Assembly: GCA_029851415.1 (NCBI GenBank)
Contig: CM056744.1
Coordinates: 91,065,907 to 91,129,906 of the forward strand
Direction of reading: 5' to 3'
Origin: Eretmocerus hayati
Taxonomy: Eukaryota; Arthropoda; Insecta; Hymenoptera; Aphelinidae
Length of the DNA stretch: 64,000 bases
The position numbers and the translations under genes were made by a program. Below are positions 10,308-23,815 of the stretch, piece by piece (positions within the stretch are counted from its first letter, which is position 1; every line of letters begins with the position of its first letter). The notes beneath the pieces are model-generated. The model had not been told where the DNA came from. It saw only the letters and a program-made list of their open reading frames with translations, and did no database searches.

Positions 10308-13300
10308 GAAAACGAGGAGTACTTATATAGGGAAAGTATACGAGTAGCTAAAGAGGAAGATGGAAGTGGGCTACACAGAGGTGTTTTGGGGGCTCGGAGA
10401 ATGATGCCATCGCTTTTAAATCTGCTTAAAGCCCTACACGCAGGGGTGAATAGTGTAAGGGATGCAAGAACTGCAAAACGAGTGAAGAGAAGACTCGAGG
10501 TGTGGCTGCGAGGGTAATTGATGAAGAGAAGAGGCTCAAATGCGAGAGAGTCTATTCAGTTAAATTTGTGGCCCGGGTAGTCATCCGGTAGTATTCATTT
10601 AGGCGCCAGATATTCTCGACGCAAAATCTCCCCGAACTGCTGCTGATTGTTTTCTAATTGGAGTAGTAGTCCTTTCTACGAGCTCGAGTGAGTGCACACT
10701 TGATTTATATCATATCCTATTCTCGTTGACCCGGAAACACCGTTTCGGCGAATATTTGAGAGGTTCGCGTGTTTTTGAGGGTTCAATAGGTCGCGACGAC
10801 GGGATAATCAATTTGCCTAATTTGAGAGGAATCGTGAAGAATTTTGGAGTATACCCAACTCCTGTGCAGACTCGAGTGTACGAAAATAATTCGAGAACTG
10901 CGTAGATTGCTCTCTTATTGGACGGACCACGATTCCACATGGTTATTCATTTTTTGGGCACAATTTTTCTCTGCATTGAAATGCTCGATACTCGTTTGGT
11001 ATAGTTGATGTTGGTCATTTTTCAGAGCATCCCTTCGATTATACGCGTGATGGACCACGATTTGTCCTTTTATCTGGTATACTTTGTGCGCGTAACTAGA
11101 TCGATTTCCAAGGCGCATTTCAATATTGTGGACGATGGAGCCTAATTAATCAACTTATTCAACCTGAGAGTGAGGATTGTAAAAGTCACTGCGATTCTGG
11201 TTACAATTTTTACTGAATTCACAGCGTGGATGCCCGAAGTTGAGATGGTACATTCCACCTCGTTGAGCACTGAAAAGCAATTTTATGGAAACACTTACAA
11301 GGAAATCTTCAGTTTTTCACAATTCGAGTACAAAAGTACGCACGCCTGTTGCTTCGAAAGTATAACTTACACGCTATCCTTGAAAACTACCCTCCAAATA
11401 TACCGTGTCTTATCAGCATTGTATCGGTACCCAAAATCCATTTTAAGGACTTCCAAAAGAATACGAGATTCTGGTCTTAAGCGGCACACTGATATAGCGT
11501 CAATATCGAGTACCTATGCAGGAAGTGTGAGCAAGATCCTGTGCAAGGAATAACGAGCTCGTAAATAGCCATACGTGTGTCCATTCGACATCAGATCGAC
11601 ACGACACGATATAACGGTACGATACCATTTACCCTAGACCTCTATAGGGGTTAACCCACGACCCTAGCTCAGCAAATCTTGTGGAATAACTTTTGTATGT
11701 AGCGGCCCGTATCGCTGTCTCGCATCAAAAGCGCAGTTGGGGCTCGCTCGAGTCAGTCTATAATAGCAAATCTCAATGGGAGAAAAACGAAATTTGATAT
11801 CCAGACTATATAGCTCGTGGCGACAATTTTGCCGTGGTGTAAATGGTCCTTTCGGTGGTATGAAGTGGATTGTCGTCACCGCAACCTCGTGATATAATTA
11901 ATATCGAGATCGCATAATGGTATCGTATTTCGCGTTGGGGATGATATCCCACCCCTAGCAAACTCCGTTGGTTAGTTGTATAACCCGTCGTGTATGCCGC
12001 TGAAGTTTGGCTCGGGTAGATCGGTTGCCCGTGAATGGGTGCGAGAAAAGTTTCCATATGCTTCTTCATGGACGCTTTCTGAAAATATTTCATTTGGAAA
12101 CTATCAATAATCTCAAATACTACCATCGAAGATCATGGAGTTCAGGAAATCAGAGATTTTTCCAGGATCAAATTTCCAGTTTTGCTCCTTTTTGGTGTCT
12201 GCTGGGCTTAAAATACAATTAATTCTACCCACACGTGCAAACTTTAACCAACAAAAAATCACCATTGGTAGTGAAATTTTAGAAAATTCTATGATCAGGA
12301 CTATAATTAAAATGCCCAGATGTAACTCATCAAATATTACTATTGCAGTACGATTACGCATCTTGATTTCCACAACGGGAAATTTTACCATGCACGAGAA
12401 AAAAACCTGAATCCTTATAAATCTTGGAAAAGCAACTTTACTCGAGCATGTCGCATCGACCTTTTTTTCGATCGATATAGCCAAGTCCTGAACGTGGACG
12501 ACAGCATCAGAGTATTAGTAGCTCGAAGAAATAAATCAATCGTACGAAAAAATTCACGAAGCAGACATCTTGGGCAAGAAGCTTCCACTTTTTTTTCTCT
12601 CCACATGTCGCATCCTTATTTTGTCTTTGTTTCCTCTTTGCCATCGAATCTCGGCAAAATTTCCCATCAGCGAGTCCTACGTATAGCCAATGCTTTTTGT
12701 GGCTCGACGACGGCAACGCACAGTATTGCAGTATAGCAGGGGCAGTATAAAACGAATAATGGAAAATTTATCGTCCGCCAGATCGACGGCCAATTTTCAC
12801 CGCCAGTTACCCATTAGCTGCGGCACTTTTCAAAGCCCTCTACTCGAGGTTTCTTCAGCTTTTTTCTTTTCGATTCCACATTTTTCTCCACCTCGTTGAC
12901 TTCCCAAATTGGAATAGGATGACCTATCGAAAATTGATGAAAATTTGTCGAGATTCAAGACTGCAAAGAGACTTGAAGACTTGATTGTTCTTTAGTTGGG
13001 AAATCGGTGAATGAATTGTGGCCATGGAACTCTATTGAAATAGACTGTTCTCGGTTACGATGACGAAGGATGATAAATTTAGAAATCATTGACATTGTAA
13101 TTATTTGACGACTCAAATCAGTCGTAACATTGGCAAGATCTCGCAATTCTTGGTGGTATACTATTAGTGCAATTAAAACCTCAAATGTGGTAATACGGAC
13201 TCATGGTAAGATTTCCCATGTTATTTGAAAGAATCAAAATATGTTGTATTCTAATCATACTTTCTCAATCAACGACAAAAATACTGATACATAAATGTTG

Positions 13301-16300
13301 GGCAGTCCTATAAGAAGCATTCGATTCAAAAATCACTCTTCTGAAGACCAGGGTGTAAAACTATCATTGATTCCCAGAAATTTTCGATATTTTCGACCGG
13401 ATGTGAAGGAAAAATTGTAGATCAGAATCTTCACTGTTTTCGAATTGTTCAGTTCAATGATTCTTCTCTAGTTTCAAACAAACATACATGACTCAAAGAG
13501 GGGAGGAAAATTTCTTCCACGCGTGGGAGAATTTGGTCATGAAGCGTTGGAATATATGATGAGTAAATTTTGCAATAGAGACGGCCCAAAACCTCAACGC
13601 TCCACTTGCAAGCATCGAAAGCTGTCCGACATTTCATTACAGGCATAACACGAGACCACAAGCACAGATGGCTGTTCGATTCTAGCCAGGCACAGACGGC
13701 GGAAACTCGCGGGAATAAGTTGTTCGCTGGCGCGCGAGAGTAGCTGGCAAACTCAATTTTGGCGCGTCGCGGGCCGCGAATTTATCGCCTCGCAACTTCT
13801 CCTATGCGCTTCTCCAAACGATTCGCGAGAAGAAGTTGGACAGGCGCTCGCGTTCGAGTTCATCAAAGTGTTGCACATAGTCACGGCGAGCGGCGTAGGG
13901 ATGAATTTTCGCAACTCCAATCTTAACACTCGAGAATACACGTGTTATACGATAAGACTTGACTTAAACGTCCGTGTGACTTTTGCAAGTCGCGGCGTGT
14001 GAGCTGGGTGTATACATGGGAGGCCGTCGACTTTGATGAAATTTACTTCGCGAGACTCAATCTTATGCCTACTTGTGATGGTGTACACAAATGTAAGCTA
14101 TCTTTCTAAGGTGGTACGGCTGTCTTGAATTGCTTCTAGGGCCCAAAGCTTCTTTCCCCCTGAGTTTCAATTTTCACACGGTAAACATCAGACTCCCTGA
14201 ATTCAAATACACTTGCAAGTGACGGCCGGGATAGTAGACACTTTGCTGATGCACATTTTCGTAGAATTTGTACTTTTACCCGAGCAATCTCTCGAAGCTT
14301 CGATTTTTCGAGTCGTGAAATTTACATTTCAGCCTGTTTTTGACATTTTGCCGCGCAAATCTCTCGGGTGAATTTCACCATTCCGGACTCTGTAAAATGC
14401 ACGAGGTGCACGCAGTCTGCTGCGGTGAACGAAAATTCAATCGCGAGTGTTAAAAGCGCTCTGGAATCCTCGTAACGAATTCCTGACACATTTTCGGTTT
14501 GGCTAGCTGCGCTGCTGCAGCCATTGTACAAATGGTATATATCTATGGCGGCACAGGTACCAATTAGGGCTCACGGGCTGACTACATAGCGGGCTCATCG
14601 ACTTCACCCTTTAACTCTGCAATGCTGCTTTCGGCAAGGTTTTCGGCCCTTTCCAACCGGTTTTCAAGCTCGACGCACTGTTCGTTACATATACTAGCCA
14701 CAGCTCTTCCGCTAATTACGCATGCGAGAGATTTGAAACTGATATCTCGCTCGTTCTTGCGGTTAACCGGGAAATCCATTCGGAAACTATACACTGAATG
14801 CTTACACTGAGGAGACTATTCATTCCACGTAGGATTCAAAGTAGTAGGTTTTGGGAACGGAATGAGGTTTTAGAGAGGCGGTAGAGTGGTCCTTTGATAC
14901 CCTCGAGACGACCAAATTAGTAATTACCTCAATGGAATCCCTCGATAATCAAACACCCATAGGACTATTACAATTCACAAAATTATTGTGGATTCCCTGT
15001 TATTATTTGTGATAGTTCCTGGATCATTTCTCGTCTATCGGTGTAGTGAATGAAGCCCGGACACTTTTCTATGCTAAATAATTGTAAGCTCACAATTTCA
15101 TTGCGTAACAATGACACAGCGATTACTCAAAGTTTCGGAATCCTTGGACCCTTCGCGATGAAAATTCATGAGAACGAAGTACTTGAGTAGAAGAACAGAG
15201 TGGTTGTTATAGCGGCGAGTGAGAAAATCGTCCAGCTTTCGATAATTACGATTGGATGGTTGGGTTTCAAAGCGTCTCCACCGCAAATTCCACTGATCAT
15301 ATGATTGAACTTGTTTGAAGCAAATTTTCCCCCTTTTCTTACCCTCTTTGAGCGATCAATTGTTATTGTACTCAAATATCAACCAAAAGTCAGGAAGTTG
15401 GAAAGACTGACGTCACACCAAGCTGCAATTTTCTCTCGCACGTCGAGAGGTCTTTGGTATGGGAATATTGAGAGATTGGGACTGCCTGAGCATTCATAAG
15501 ATTTTGCAAACTAGAAGTCGGCTGACTTAAATTTATGGCACAGGAGAATACAAAGTATTCATCAACTACCTTACCCTTTTCCGCATGAATGTCTCATGCG
15601 AGTTTCGTAGTGTAAAAAGAATAAATACAAAGTCTCCGCAGCGCATTGCTCGATGCTTGGAGAAGACTTGGTTCACCTGAAAATGGCTTCGACATTATTC
15701 TACTCTCGAACCCAGATACTCCACTTGGCCCTATGGCCTGTGCAGGACTCAGATGGTCCAGCTCTACCCTCTTGTCGTGTTCACGAAAACTAACGGCTCT
15801 GCAAGATTAATGGGGACGATCCTCGGTTAGGAACAGCAAAGGGTTGACCATCCAAAGTCTCCCACTTCCTCACCCTCTGTTCTCTCTAGGCGACCAGCTT
15901 TGAAATTTCCGTCTAGCCAAATCCGGCCCGACAACGAGTCATCGTTCATTCGAATTGTAAGAGCTTGTCTCCGCGGCGAACAATTTGGGATAAGACATGA
16001 ATTTCCACAAACGCATTCATCTGGTGAACGCGCTTAAACTTCTTCAGGTATCGCTGCCGGCTTACTTTTCAACAGCTTCAGTTTATAGCTCCATTCTATG
16101 AGATGAATACACGAATATCGACGGTGCTAACGCTAAATTTTATTTTATTCTCAGCTCGCACGCGTAGCCGAGGCTTTAAATTCAGTATGAACCACCACGG
16201 GCTCTGATATAACTGCATTGCACGACTAGTGCGCTATTTTTTGCGGTAGCTTGTACGGGGTTAAAGTTCACTCGGCGGGCTTTCAAAGTTTTTCAACCTG

Positions 16301-19300
16301 CGAAGCGTGACCTGCCTTGCGGAGAAGATCGAGATGGTAGAAGTGTGCACGCGGAAAACGGGGTCGTGTTGCGTGCAAACGATGATTTATCATAATGCTT
16401 GGTGAGGCTTTCCGGGATGTTTTTGTACCGTTTTATCAAATTTGTGGCCCAAGAAATTGAGAAACAAATGCTAGAGCTCGTGATAATCATATTCTCGTGC
16501 TCCAAGATATGGAATTGTGGATAACAAAAAACACAATTTAAGAATGTTATCTTGGAACATAATGGATTCGGAGTGAGTCGAGGTGGCCTTTTTCATCCTG
16601 AATCATTCTCAAGATATCTCGAGATTATAGCTGCGAATAACTCAGGTCACAGTGTAAGCAAAAAGTATTAAGTAACTTGAAACCTCAAACTGTTTCTACC
16701 TGAACTTGTAATGAATTTTGTTAGAGTAATATTTGTACATTGGAAAGAAGTGAAATCGGAAATGTAAATTAGAAAAAAAGCTCTGAAGATAGATAGAGTG
16801 TCCACAACTTTGTGAAATCACTGAGAGTAAATTATGGAACCACGGGGCTTGACTTATCAATCTCGAGATCAGATCGACACAACGATGGTTCCAGCAATCA
16901 AATATTGAAAGGATTCATTCGCACAGAGATCCTGATGTTGGCAGCAGATTGCGGAAAGTAGACTGCAACACATATCTCAGTGCCACCGAAATCTGTAAAA
17001 AGAATCACCACGACGTGGGGCCTGGTCGTGTGCAACTTGGTCTTCTTCACTGCACAAGCTTCACGACGCAGCGTTTAATTTCCGGCCACAACTCTTGCTG
17101 CTATGCGGCAGAAGCTTGCGATCCTCTGACCGTAAAAACGGCATCCCGTAAAGATTGGATACTCCCCGCGTACATTGTAGAGGTGAGGTCGAGGGTGAGG
17201 TCGACATGTGGTCACCGAGATACCGCAAGGGACAGACCACACAAGTATCGAGGAGGGGTTTTTTGTTGGTAATTCAGATAGATATACCTTCCCAGAAAGA
17301 AAGAGGTCGATAAGTGTACGTATCCACGCGCGCTCATTCAATTTTCTTTGTCGACGAGTTTACGGGGTCGCATACTAGGCTACTCTGGAATGGAAAGCAT
17401 GGCAGCCCGTGCATATTAACCAGACGCTCTGTTTATCCGCAATACGTGAGCGCCGCAGTTACTCGCGCGCAAATCGCTTTATCGCAACCCTCTGCCTGTC
17501 GACACCTTCACTTTTTTTCCGGCGCCAGAACTGCCTTAATTACTCTTCAGGCATTTTTGCTCTGTGCCCTAAGAATTTTTATTAGCCCGAGCAATGCGAG
17601 GCAGCAAGCACTTTTTGTCCCGCCAAGAAATGCGTTCTTCGGTCGAAACACTTTCATCTTCTTGCAGTACTGTTCTTACACTAAGCATTTATGATGCCCC
17701 ACCACTTCACCATAGCATGATAAACCCAACCGCGACCCAATCACACTATCTTTGACTTTTTTCATTTTTGTATGGGGTCAGTGGCGTATCCACTCTGGAT
17801 AGATGCTATATCTCGCTATTATAACGAAGCAGTACCACCTAGACATGCATGTGAACATCAATGTGAGCATCCGCTTATCACACGAGAATGAGCTCCAGAG
17901 CGTGTTTTTCTTGCATCCTCGCGTGGTTTTTAGCAGTTGCATTTCTGATTAAAGTTTCAAGACTGATACAATTTTTTTTTCTCTTGTTCAAGCAATCCGA
18001 ATCTATTTTCAAATTACATTGCCTGTTGACTTTATGTCTACGAAATATTAATGTATACCACATCATACAGTAGGAATAACACTCGGATAAGGAAGTGCAT
18101 ATCTGCAGAGAAAAGCCAACAATTAACATTATTCTTGATAGAATCTGAACTTGCACTATAATTTTAAAAATCGTTGCCTTGAAAAGCCAATCCATTCTCT
18201 TCGTATCTATAAATTTCTGATATTGCATACAAAAGTTTTTGCTCCCATAAATTGCTGTAGACAGCCTTCGAAATTGAAATTAGGTGCATGAAAAATTCAT
18301 TTTGCATTCGTATATAATGACTACACGTACTGTGAGACAATCATGGTAGCATTTCACAAAACAAAACTCTATCGCAGAATTGTAATACAATTCCAAAAAA
18401 AGGCCTCGAGTGGTTTTTCTTGCTAGAATTTTATTTCTTCTTCAGCACTTTCATGTCTAATGAGAGCATGAAGAGATTATATTTGATCAATCATCAATGT
18501 TTCGAATCATCGACATGAGTATTTAACGACCGCCGAAAAAGTCAAGGAAGGTGTTCATAATCAGTTACATGAGTAGTGTCATGAACCTGGAGTTGATTGA
18601 AGATTATTCAGACTCAGATATGTATCGACATTCCATAACTTCAAGATATTGGCGTTTTGACCTATTTTTTTCACAAAATATCCGAAAAATTTCTGTAAAT
18701 ATATTCCGACTATGATGATGAGATTCCTTCGCAGAGGCATGAAATAAACCAACTGATAGTAGTCCAGGCGCAGATACATGTAAATTACTCTATTTTTAAT
18801 TAGACCCCCCCCCCACTACAAGTGGACTAAAATTATATGACGATTAGTGCGGATATTGGAGGCGACACTTGTATAAATGCGAGACTTTTTGTGGCATGGA
18901 AGTTAGCGTAGAGTCAAACTGTTGCTGAGGATTGTTGCTGGAATTTGCTACAAAAATTCCACAAGTGAGTAATCGTCGTGATTATATTAGTTTTCAAGAT
19001 TTTGCAAAGGAATGAAACACTGACAAAATACGCCTGTATTTCTCACTACGCTCGGATTCTATGAGGAAAATCAATTCGATATTCTCTGAGTAAGTGAAGT
19101 TAGTCTGGTATTTGGTTTCAAGCAAGATTGCTCTGAAATTCACAAAAGGCGTTTTCAGAAATTTGCGAGACGCGCTGCGTATACCGTCCAACGGGGTAAT
19201 TTTGAAACACTTTTGATCATTTTTTGATGAAATCCCTCTGTAACTTTTCACTCTTACAGTAAAAGAGCAATGTATCTGTGGTCAATCGAAAGTTTACAGT

Positions 19301-19522
19301 TTCAGCTTTTAACTCATGGGTGTTAAACACCCCGGGTCGGAGCTATGGGTGTTGAAAGTAGTGTTCCAAAGTTAGACCCCAATTGGGGTAACTTTGGATC
19401 AGTAAAAAAGAAATTTGAGAACTCTCAAAATTGTCTCGCTGTTTGGCTCTACATTAAACCCTAAACATCGAAAATCCGATCTACCATGCCTCTAGTGCCA
19501 TTGAGGCTCTAACGTGTCATGG
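10308..19522. other. Long stretch with no supported gene
   Basis: ORFs here are short, often mirrored on the opposite strand, and show no domain, signal-peptide or splice context that I can defend. A 127-codon ORF at 11170-11553 starts at GTG, begins with a hydrophobic stretch and is otherwise featureless. A C9 run lies near 18807. Genes with small exons could be hidden here. Confidence 0.45.
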
Positions 19523-19923
19523 TACACTGTGAATCTCAATTTGTAGTTGACTTACAAATTGAATTTGTAGTTTCGTGAACTACAGATGAATTTGTAGTAT
19601 ACTACAAATTCATTTGTAGAAATGGAACTGGAAATATCTGTATAACAAACTACACATCAAATTGTGGCATATTACAAATTCAATTTGTAGTTGGTGTCAG
19701 GTATTGATGATTCACGAGTGCGCAAGCGCAACTCTTTGATCATCATTTCGGTCTTATCCTGCTCAAAGTGCACGTAATATGCTCTGAATTTTTTTTAGCT
19801 CGGCAGCTCTCGCTTCCGAACACAATAACTACAAAATCCCTGTAACTCCGAATTTAACAGATTGAATTTGTAGTTATGCACAAATTCATTTGTAGAAAAC
19901 TACAAATTGAGATTTACAAAGTA
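19523..19923. mobile_element. TA-flanked MITE rich in AATTTGTAGTT palindromes
   Basis: The ends are inverted (CACTGTGAATCTCAATTTG at the left, CAAATTGAGATTTACAAAG at the right) and flanked by TA. Inside, the word AATTTGTAGTT and its complement recur many times, so almost the whole element can fold into nested hairpins. The ends resemble the CACTGTAAA ends of the element at 255-1019. No ORF. Confidence 0.7.
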
Positions 19924-19947
19924 GATCTCGTGGAAAAGCCTTTTAAA

Positions 19948-20038
19948 CAGAAATGTTAGAATCCACTGCACGTGCATTACACGCGCATCTGTGCATTCGT
20001 GCATTGAGCTTTCTGCTCCGAAAAGTTAGGTAGTCTGC
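19948..20038. repeat. Terminal sequence related to the 55.5-kb palindromic element
   Basis: Begins CAGAAATGTTAGAATCCACT, close to the first bases of the palindromic element at 55496, and continues with the same GTGCATTCGTGCATT words. An inverted counterpart lies at 23269-23330. This marks a related but internally different element, or its remnant. Confidence 0.6.
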
Positions 20039-20643
20039 AAGTTTACTTTTTGAAAATCAAGTATTTCCGAGATAACTGAGAGTATCTCAAAATTACGACG
20101 CGCGGAAAAGTCGGGTGTCTGTCACTAGCTTCCCAAAATAATCAAGATCAAAATTCAGAGTGATAATCAAGCTGTTGAAAATAAGGTAATTCCTGTGGAA
20201 TTTTAAGTTACCCAGAATAACACGAGATTCCCTTCTCGGTTGATTGACACAGTTTTGAGAGGTTTCGGTAGGTATTTAGAAAATCAGGCCACTTTTTCAT
20301 CATTATGCCGAAAAGATTCATTTTTACCCTCGAAAGAGCAATTCCAGAAAGCGAATGCCAGAAAGCGAACAATCAAAATATTTTGTCTGGAACAAACGAG
20401 ATTTTACGTGTTTGTTGTTTGCGAATCAAGTTTTTATGATAAAAAGCAATCGTCTCTGAGTAATGGCTGATAGGATGATTGATCACTAGACTTCTGCCCA
20501 CAACACTTGACGAAAATCCGGCCAAAATCTGTAGCTTGCGACTAGCAAGCGAGAAGCGAGCATGTATTGTCTCGGATGTTTGAGCTTTCACAGACATCAC
20601 CTCACATTCAACAGCCTGATCATTGCTCTGGACCCCATTTCGA

Positions 20644-23169
20644 CTTTTGCTTTCTCTAAAGAGAAAGCTTTGTTTTCGACACAGCGAATTTTTGATCAAT
20701 TTTTCCATTCAACCCAACATTTTATTCAACATAATTCATCTTATCAAAAAAGTGCTTTAACCATCTTATTCCTCTCGCCAAAATCTAACGATTGTAAGTA
20801 ACACTTTTCCCCTTATAACCCTTAAAAACCCCCCAGTGACTCATCTCTCCGGCTCTTTGCATGTGTCTGTGTGTGTGTGTGTGTATGTATGTTGTTTTTT
20901 TTCCGCCACGCTTTCTCTCCTACACTCCACTCTATCGATTTTTGCTTTTCTACAAGTTCTAGAGAATGTCTCAGAGATGAGACCAGTGATTTGCCTGGTC
21001 TCCTCTCCAAATCGAATTTAATTTAAACGATTTTTTAGGCAAAATCGCTGAAATTGTGTACTTTTATACTAAAATATCTCTTTCTAACTTTACCTTACCC
21101 CAATTTTGATTACCTAGACTACGGTTTTTTTGGCTCAATCTATCTTTTGGTTAATACCGAAATTCCATTCAAACTCCATCAACGTGAATTTTTATAAAAA
21201 AACCAAAATTTCCAACAAAAACAGCGATTTGAGCATGTTTAGACCTATTCTATCGAAATTCCATTTTAACCAAATCACTCGTTTTGCTAAAAAAACCTCA
21301 CTTTAGGTAGCCCAAATCCCCATAACTATTTTCCTCAGAAAAATAACTCAAAATATACAAAAATATTTTTTTCAATATTCATACTTTCCTCATATCTCTC
21401 CTCTAAACTACTTTATTCAAATTTTACTCAACTAAGTTGATACTTTTTCATCGTTCTAAATCGATTGGTTGATACCGAATTTTCTCAAAATCCGTTTTAA
21501 TACATTCAAAATCCCATTTATTCCCGAAAAATCCAAATTTTTTCAAAATACTCCCATTCAACCCAATATTTTCTTCAACATAATTCATCTTATCAAAAAA
21601 GTGCTTTAACCATCTTATTCCTCTCGCCAAAATCTAACGATTGTAAGTAACACTTTTCCCCTTAGAATCCTCAAAACCCCCCCAGTGACTCATCTCTCCG
21701 GCCCTTTGTCTGTGTCTGTGTGTGTGTGTGTATGTGTGTTGCTTTTTTTGCGCCACGCTTTCTCTTCTACACTCCACTTTATCGATTTTTGCTTTTCTAC
21801 AAGTTGTAGAGAATCACTCAGAGATGAGACCAGTGATTTGTCTGGTCTCCTCTCCAAATCGAATCTGATTTAAACGTTTTTTGAGGTAAAATCGCTGAAA
21901 TTGTGTACTTTCATACTAAAATATCTCTTTCTAACTTCACCTTACCCCAATTTTGATTACCTAGGCTATGATTTTTTTGGCTCAATCTATCTTTTGGTTA
22001 ATACCGAAATTCCATTCAAACTCCATCAACGTAAATTTTTATAAAAAAACCAAAATTTCCAACAAAAACAGCAATTTGAGCATTTTTAGACTTATTCTAT
22101 CGAAATTCTGTTTTAACCAAATTACACGTTTTGCTAGAAAAACCTCACTTTAGGTAGCCCAAATCCCGATAACTATTTTCCTCAAAAAAATAACTCAAAA
22201 TATACAAAAATATTTTTTTCAATATTCATACTTTCCTCATATCTCTCCTCTAAACTACTTTATTCAAATTTTACTCAACTAAGTTGATACTTTTTCATCC
22301 TTCTAAATCGATTGGTTGATACCGAATTTTCTCAAAATCCGTTTTAATACATTCAAAATCCCATTTATTCCCGAAAAATCCAAATTTTTCCAAAATACTC
22401 CATTTTTATAATCCTTACACCAACTATATTAAAATTTGCCCTCAACCATACTACATATATTCCATGAAAAACCCTAGTTTAGGTCATCTGAATTCCCCTA
22501 AAAGGCAATCTCCTTATAATAACTCAAAATATTAGAAGGAAATCGCATCTAAAATTCATTTTCCGCTATTACCCAGCCCCTAAACTAATATATACAAATT
22601 TTACTCAACTAAGTTTATACTTTTTCATCGTTCTAAATTGATGAGTTGATACCGAATTGTTCAAAATCCTTTTAAATACATTCAAAATCCAATTTATTCC
22701 CGAAAAATCCAAATTTTTTTAAAAAACTCCATTTTTATGATCTTCTCACCAACTATATCAAAATTTTCCCTCAACCAGACTACATACCTTCCATGAAAAA
22801 CCCCAGTTTAGGTCATCTTAATTCCCCTAAAAGTGAGTCTCGTAATAATAACCCAAAATATTAGAAGAAAATTGCAGCTAAAATTCATTTTATCCTCATA
22901 TCTCCCTCTACAACTAATCTATCCACCTTTTAATGGACTAGAGAGATACTTTTCCCTCATTCTACATCGATTGGTTGGATCCAATCATTGGATTGTGAGT
23001 GTGATATGAAATGCAATTAAATTAGATTAAAAAATATAACTATTTTGTAGGAATCCCAATCATCATTTTGGAATTTGATCAGTTTCGCAAATTTCTCATT
23101 AGTTTCAGTGAACCTCTTAAACTATTTCGCTAAGAGAAAGCATTCTGCTAATCTCATTTAGCAGCGTAT
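20644..23169 (-). mobile_element. Helentron/DINE-like element, expanded copy B
   Basis: In minus orientation the element runs from a 5' motif at 23166-23128 (CGCTGCTAAATGAGATTAGC, then AGAATGCTTTCTC) through AT-rich repeat units and a GT microsatellite to a 3' hairpin at 20668-20649 (GCTTTCTC TTTA GAGAAAGC) and an A-rich end. The 8-base hairpin arm GCTTTCTC is the same word as in the 5' motif. A subterminal repeat, a core with tandem repeats and a microsatellite, and a 3' hairpin are the architecture described for DINE-1/Helentron-associated elements; that class name is my inference. No Rep/helicase ORF, so non-autonomous. Confidence 0.7.
20705..22402. repeat. Two tandem 849-bp units inside copy B
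   Basis: The block starting CCATTCAACCCAACATTTTA at 20705 restarts at 21554 with only scattered differences. Each unit has the (GT)n tract, the GATGAGACCAGTGATTTG block and the CGATTGGTTGATACCGAA block. A third, degenerate set of ~325-bp units continues to about 22970. Confidence 0.9.
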
Positions 23170-23268
23170 TTTGAGTTGCTAGCGGCAGTAAACCAAACTT
23201 CCAGCGCATCATAATTTCAAGATAATTCGTAGTTTATTGGAACAACTCGATTTTAAAAAAGTGAACAT

Positions 23269-23330
23269 GCACACTACCTAACCTTTCGGGGAAGAAAGGC
23301 TCAATGCACGAATGCACAGATTCACGTGTG
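23269..23330. repeat. Inverted partner of the 19948-20038 terminal sequence
   Basis: CACTACCTAACCTTTCGGGG and CAATGCACGAATGCACAG here are the reverse complement of the left sequence (about 85% alike). The two face each other across the DINE-like copy B, which may have inserted into an element bounded by them. The outermost right bases do not match the left end, so this end is eroded. Confidence 0.55.
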
Positions 23331-23350
23331 AGGGTGCGTCCACAAATAAC

Positions 23351-23630
23351 CATATGCATGCATATGTAGCGCACACTGCGCATATGCAGCGCACACTGCG
23401 CATATGCACTGCACACGTGCACATGTGCAGCTCATAAAATTTAAGCCAAAGCCAGACGGATTTCGTCGAGTTCTGCTTTGGATCAGCCAGTAACGGAGCA
23501 AAGACCCAAACCGATTCAAATTAGTAATTCTCTGATGTGAGACCTTCAATTTTCGCTCAAGTTTGATGAGCTGCACATGTGCACGAGTGCAGTGCATATG
23601 CGCAGTGTGCACTGAATATGCCTGCATATG
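23351..23630. repeat. Imperfect inverted repeat of CATATGC/GCGCACACTGC words
   Basis: Arms at 23351-23435 and 23566-23630 are inverted copies built from CATATGCA, GCACACTGCGCATATG and GTGCACATGTGCAGCTCAT, about 130 bp apart. The left arm also contains a direct duplication of GCGCACACTGCGCATATGCA. The long ORF on the minus strand here is a by-product of the repeat. Confidence 0.75.
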
Positions 23631-23815
23631 AGTAGTTCTGCGGATCTTCGATATTTGGGGGTCGATAATGTGCCAGCGCTTTAATCTCACTTCCGAAGGT
23701 CCTAAGATGTATTTTTCGACTTTTTGAAACATATAAAGTATGAATAAACTCGCATACGAATGTAAATTTTCCCACTCATGAGTACCATTAGGATAACATG
23801 GAGAGACGCAGTAGC

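Noticed and set aside
17878..18228. Hydrophobic 116-codon ORF on minus, considered as a receptor exon
   Set aside because: No receptor motif, no splice context and no neighbouring exons.
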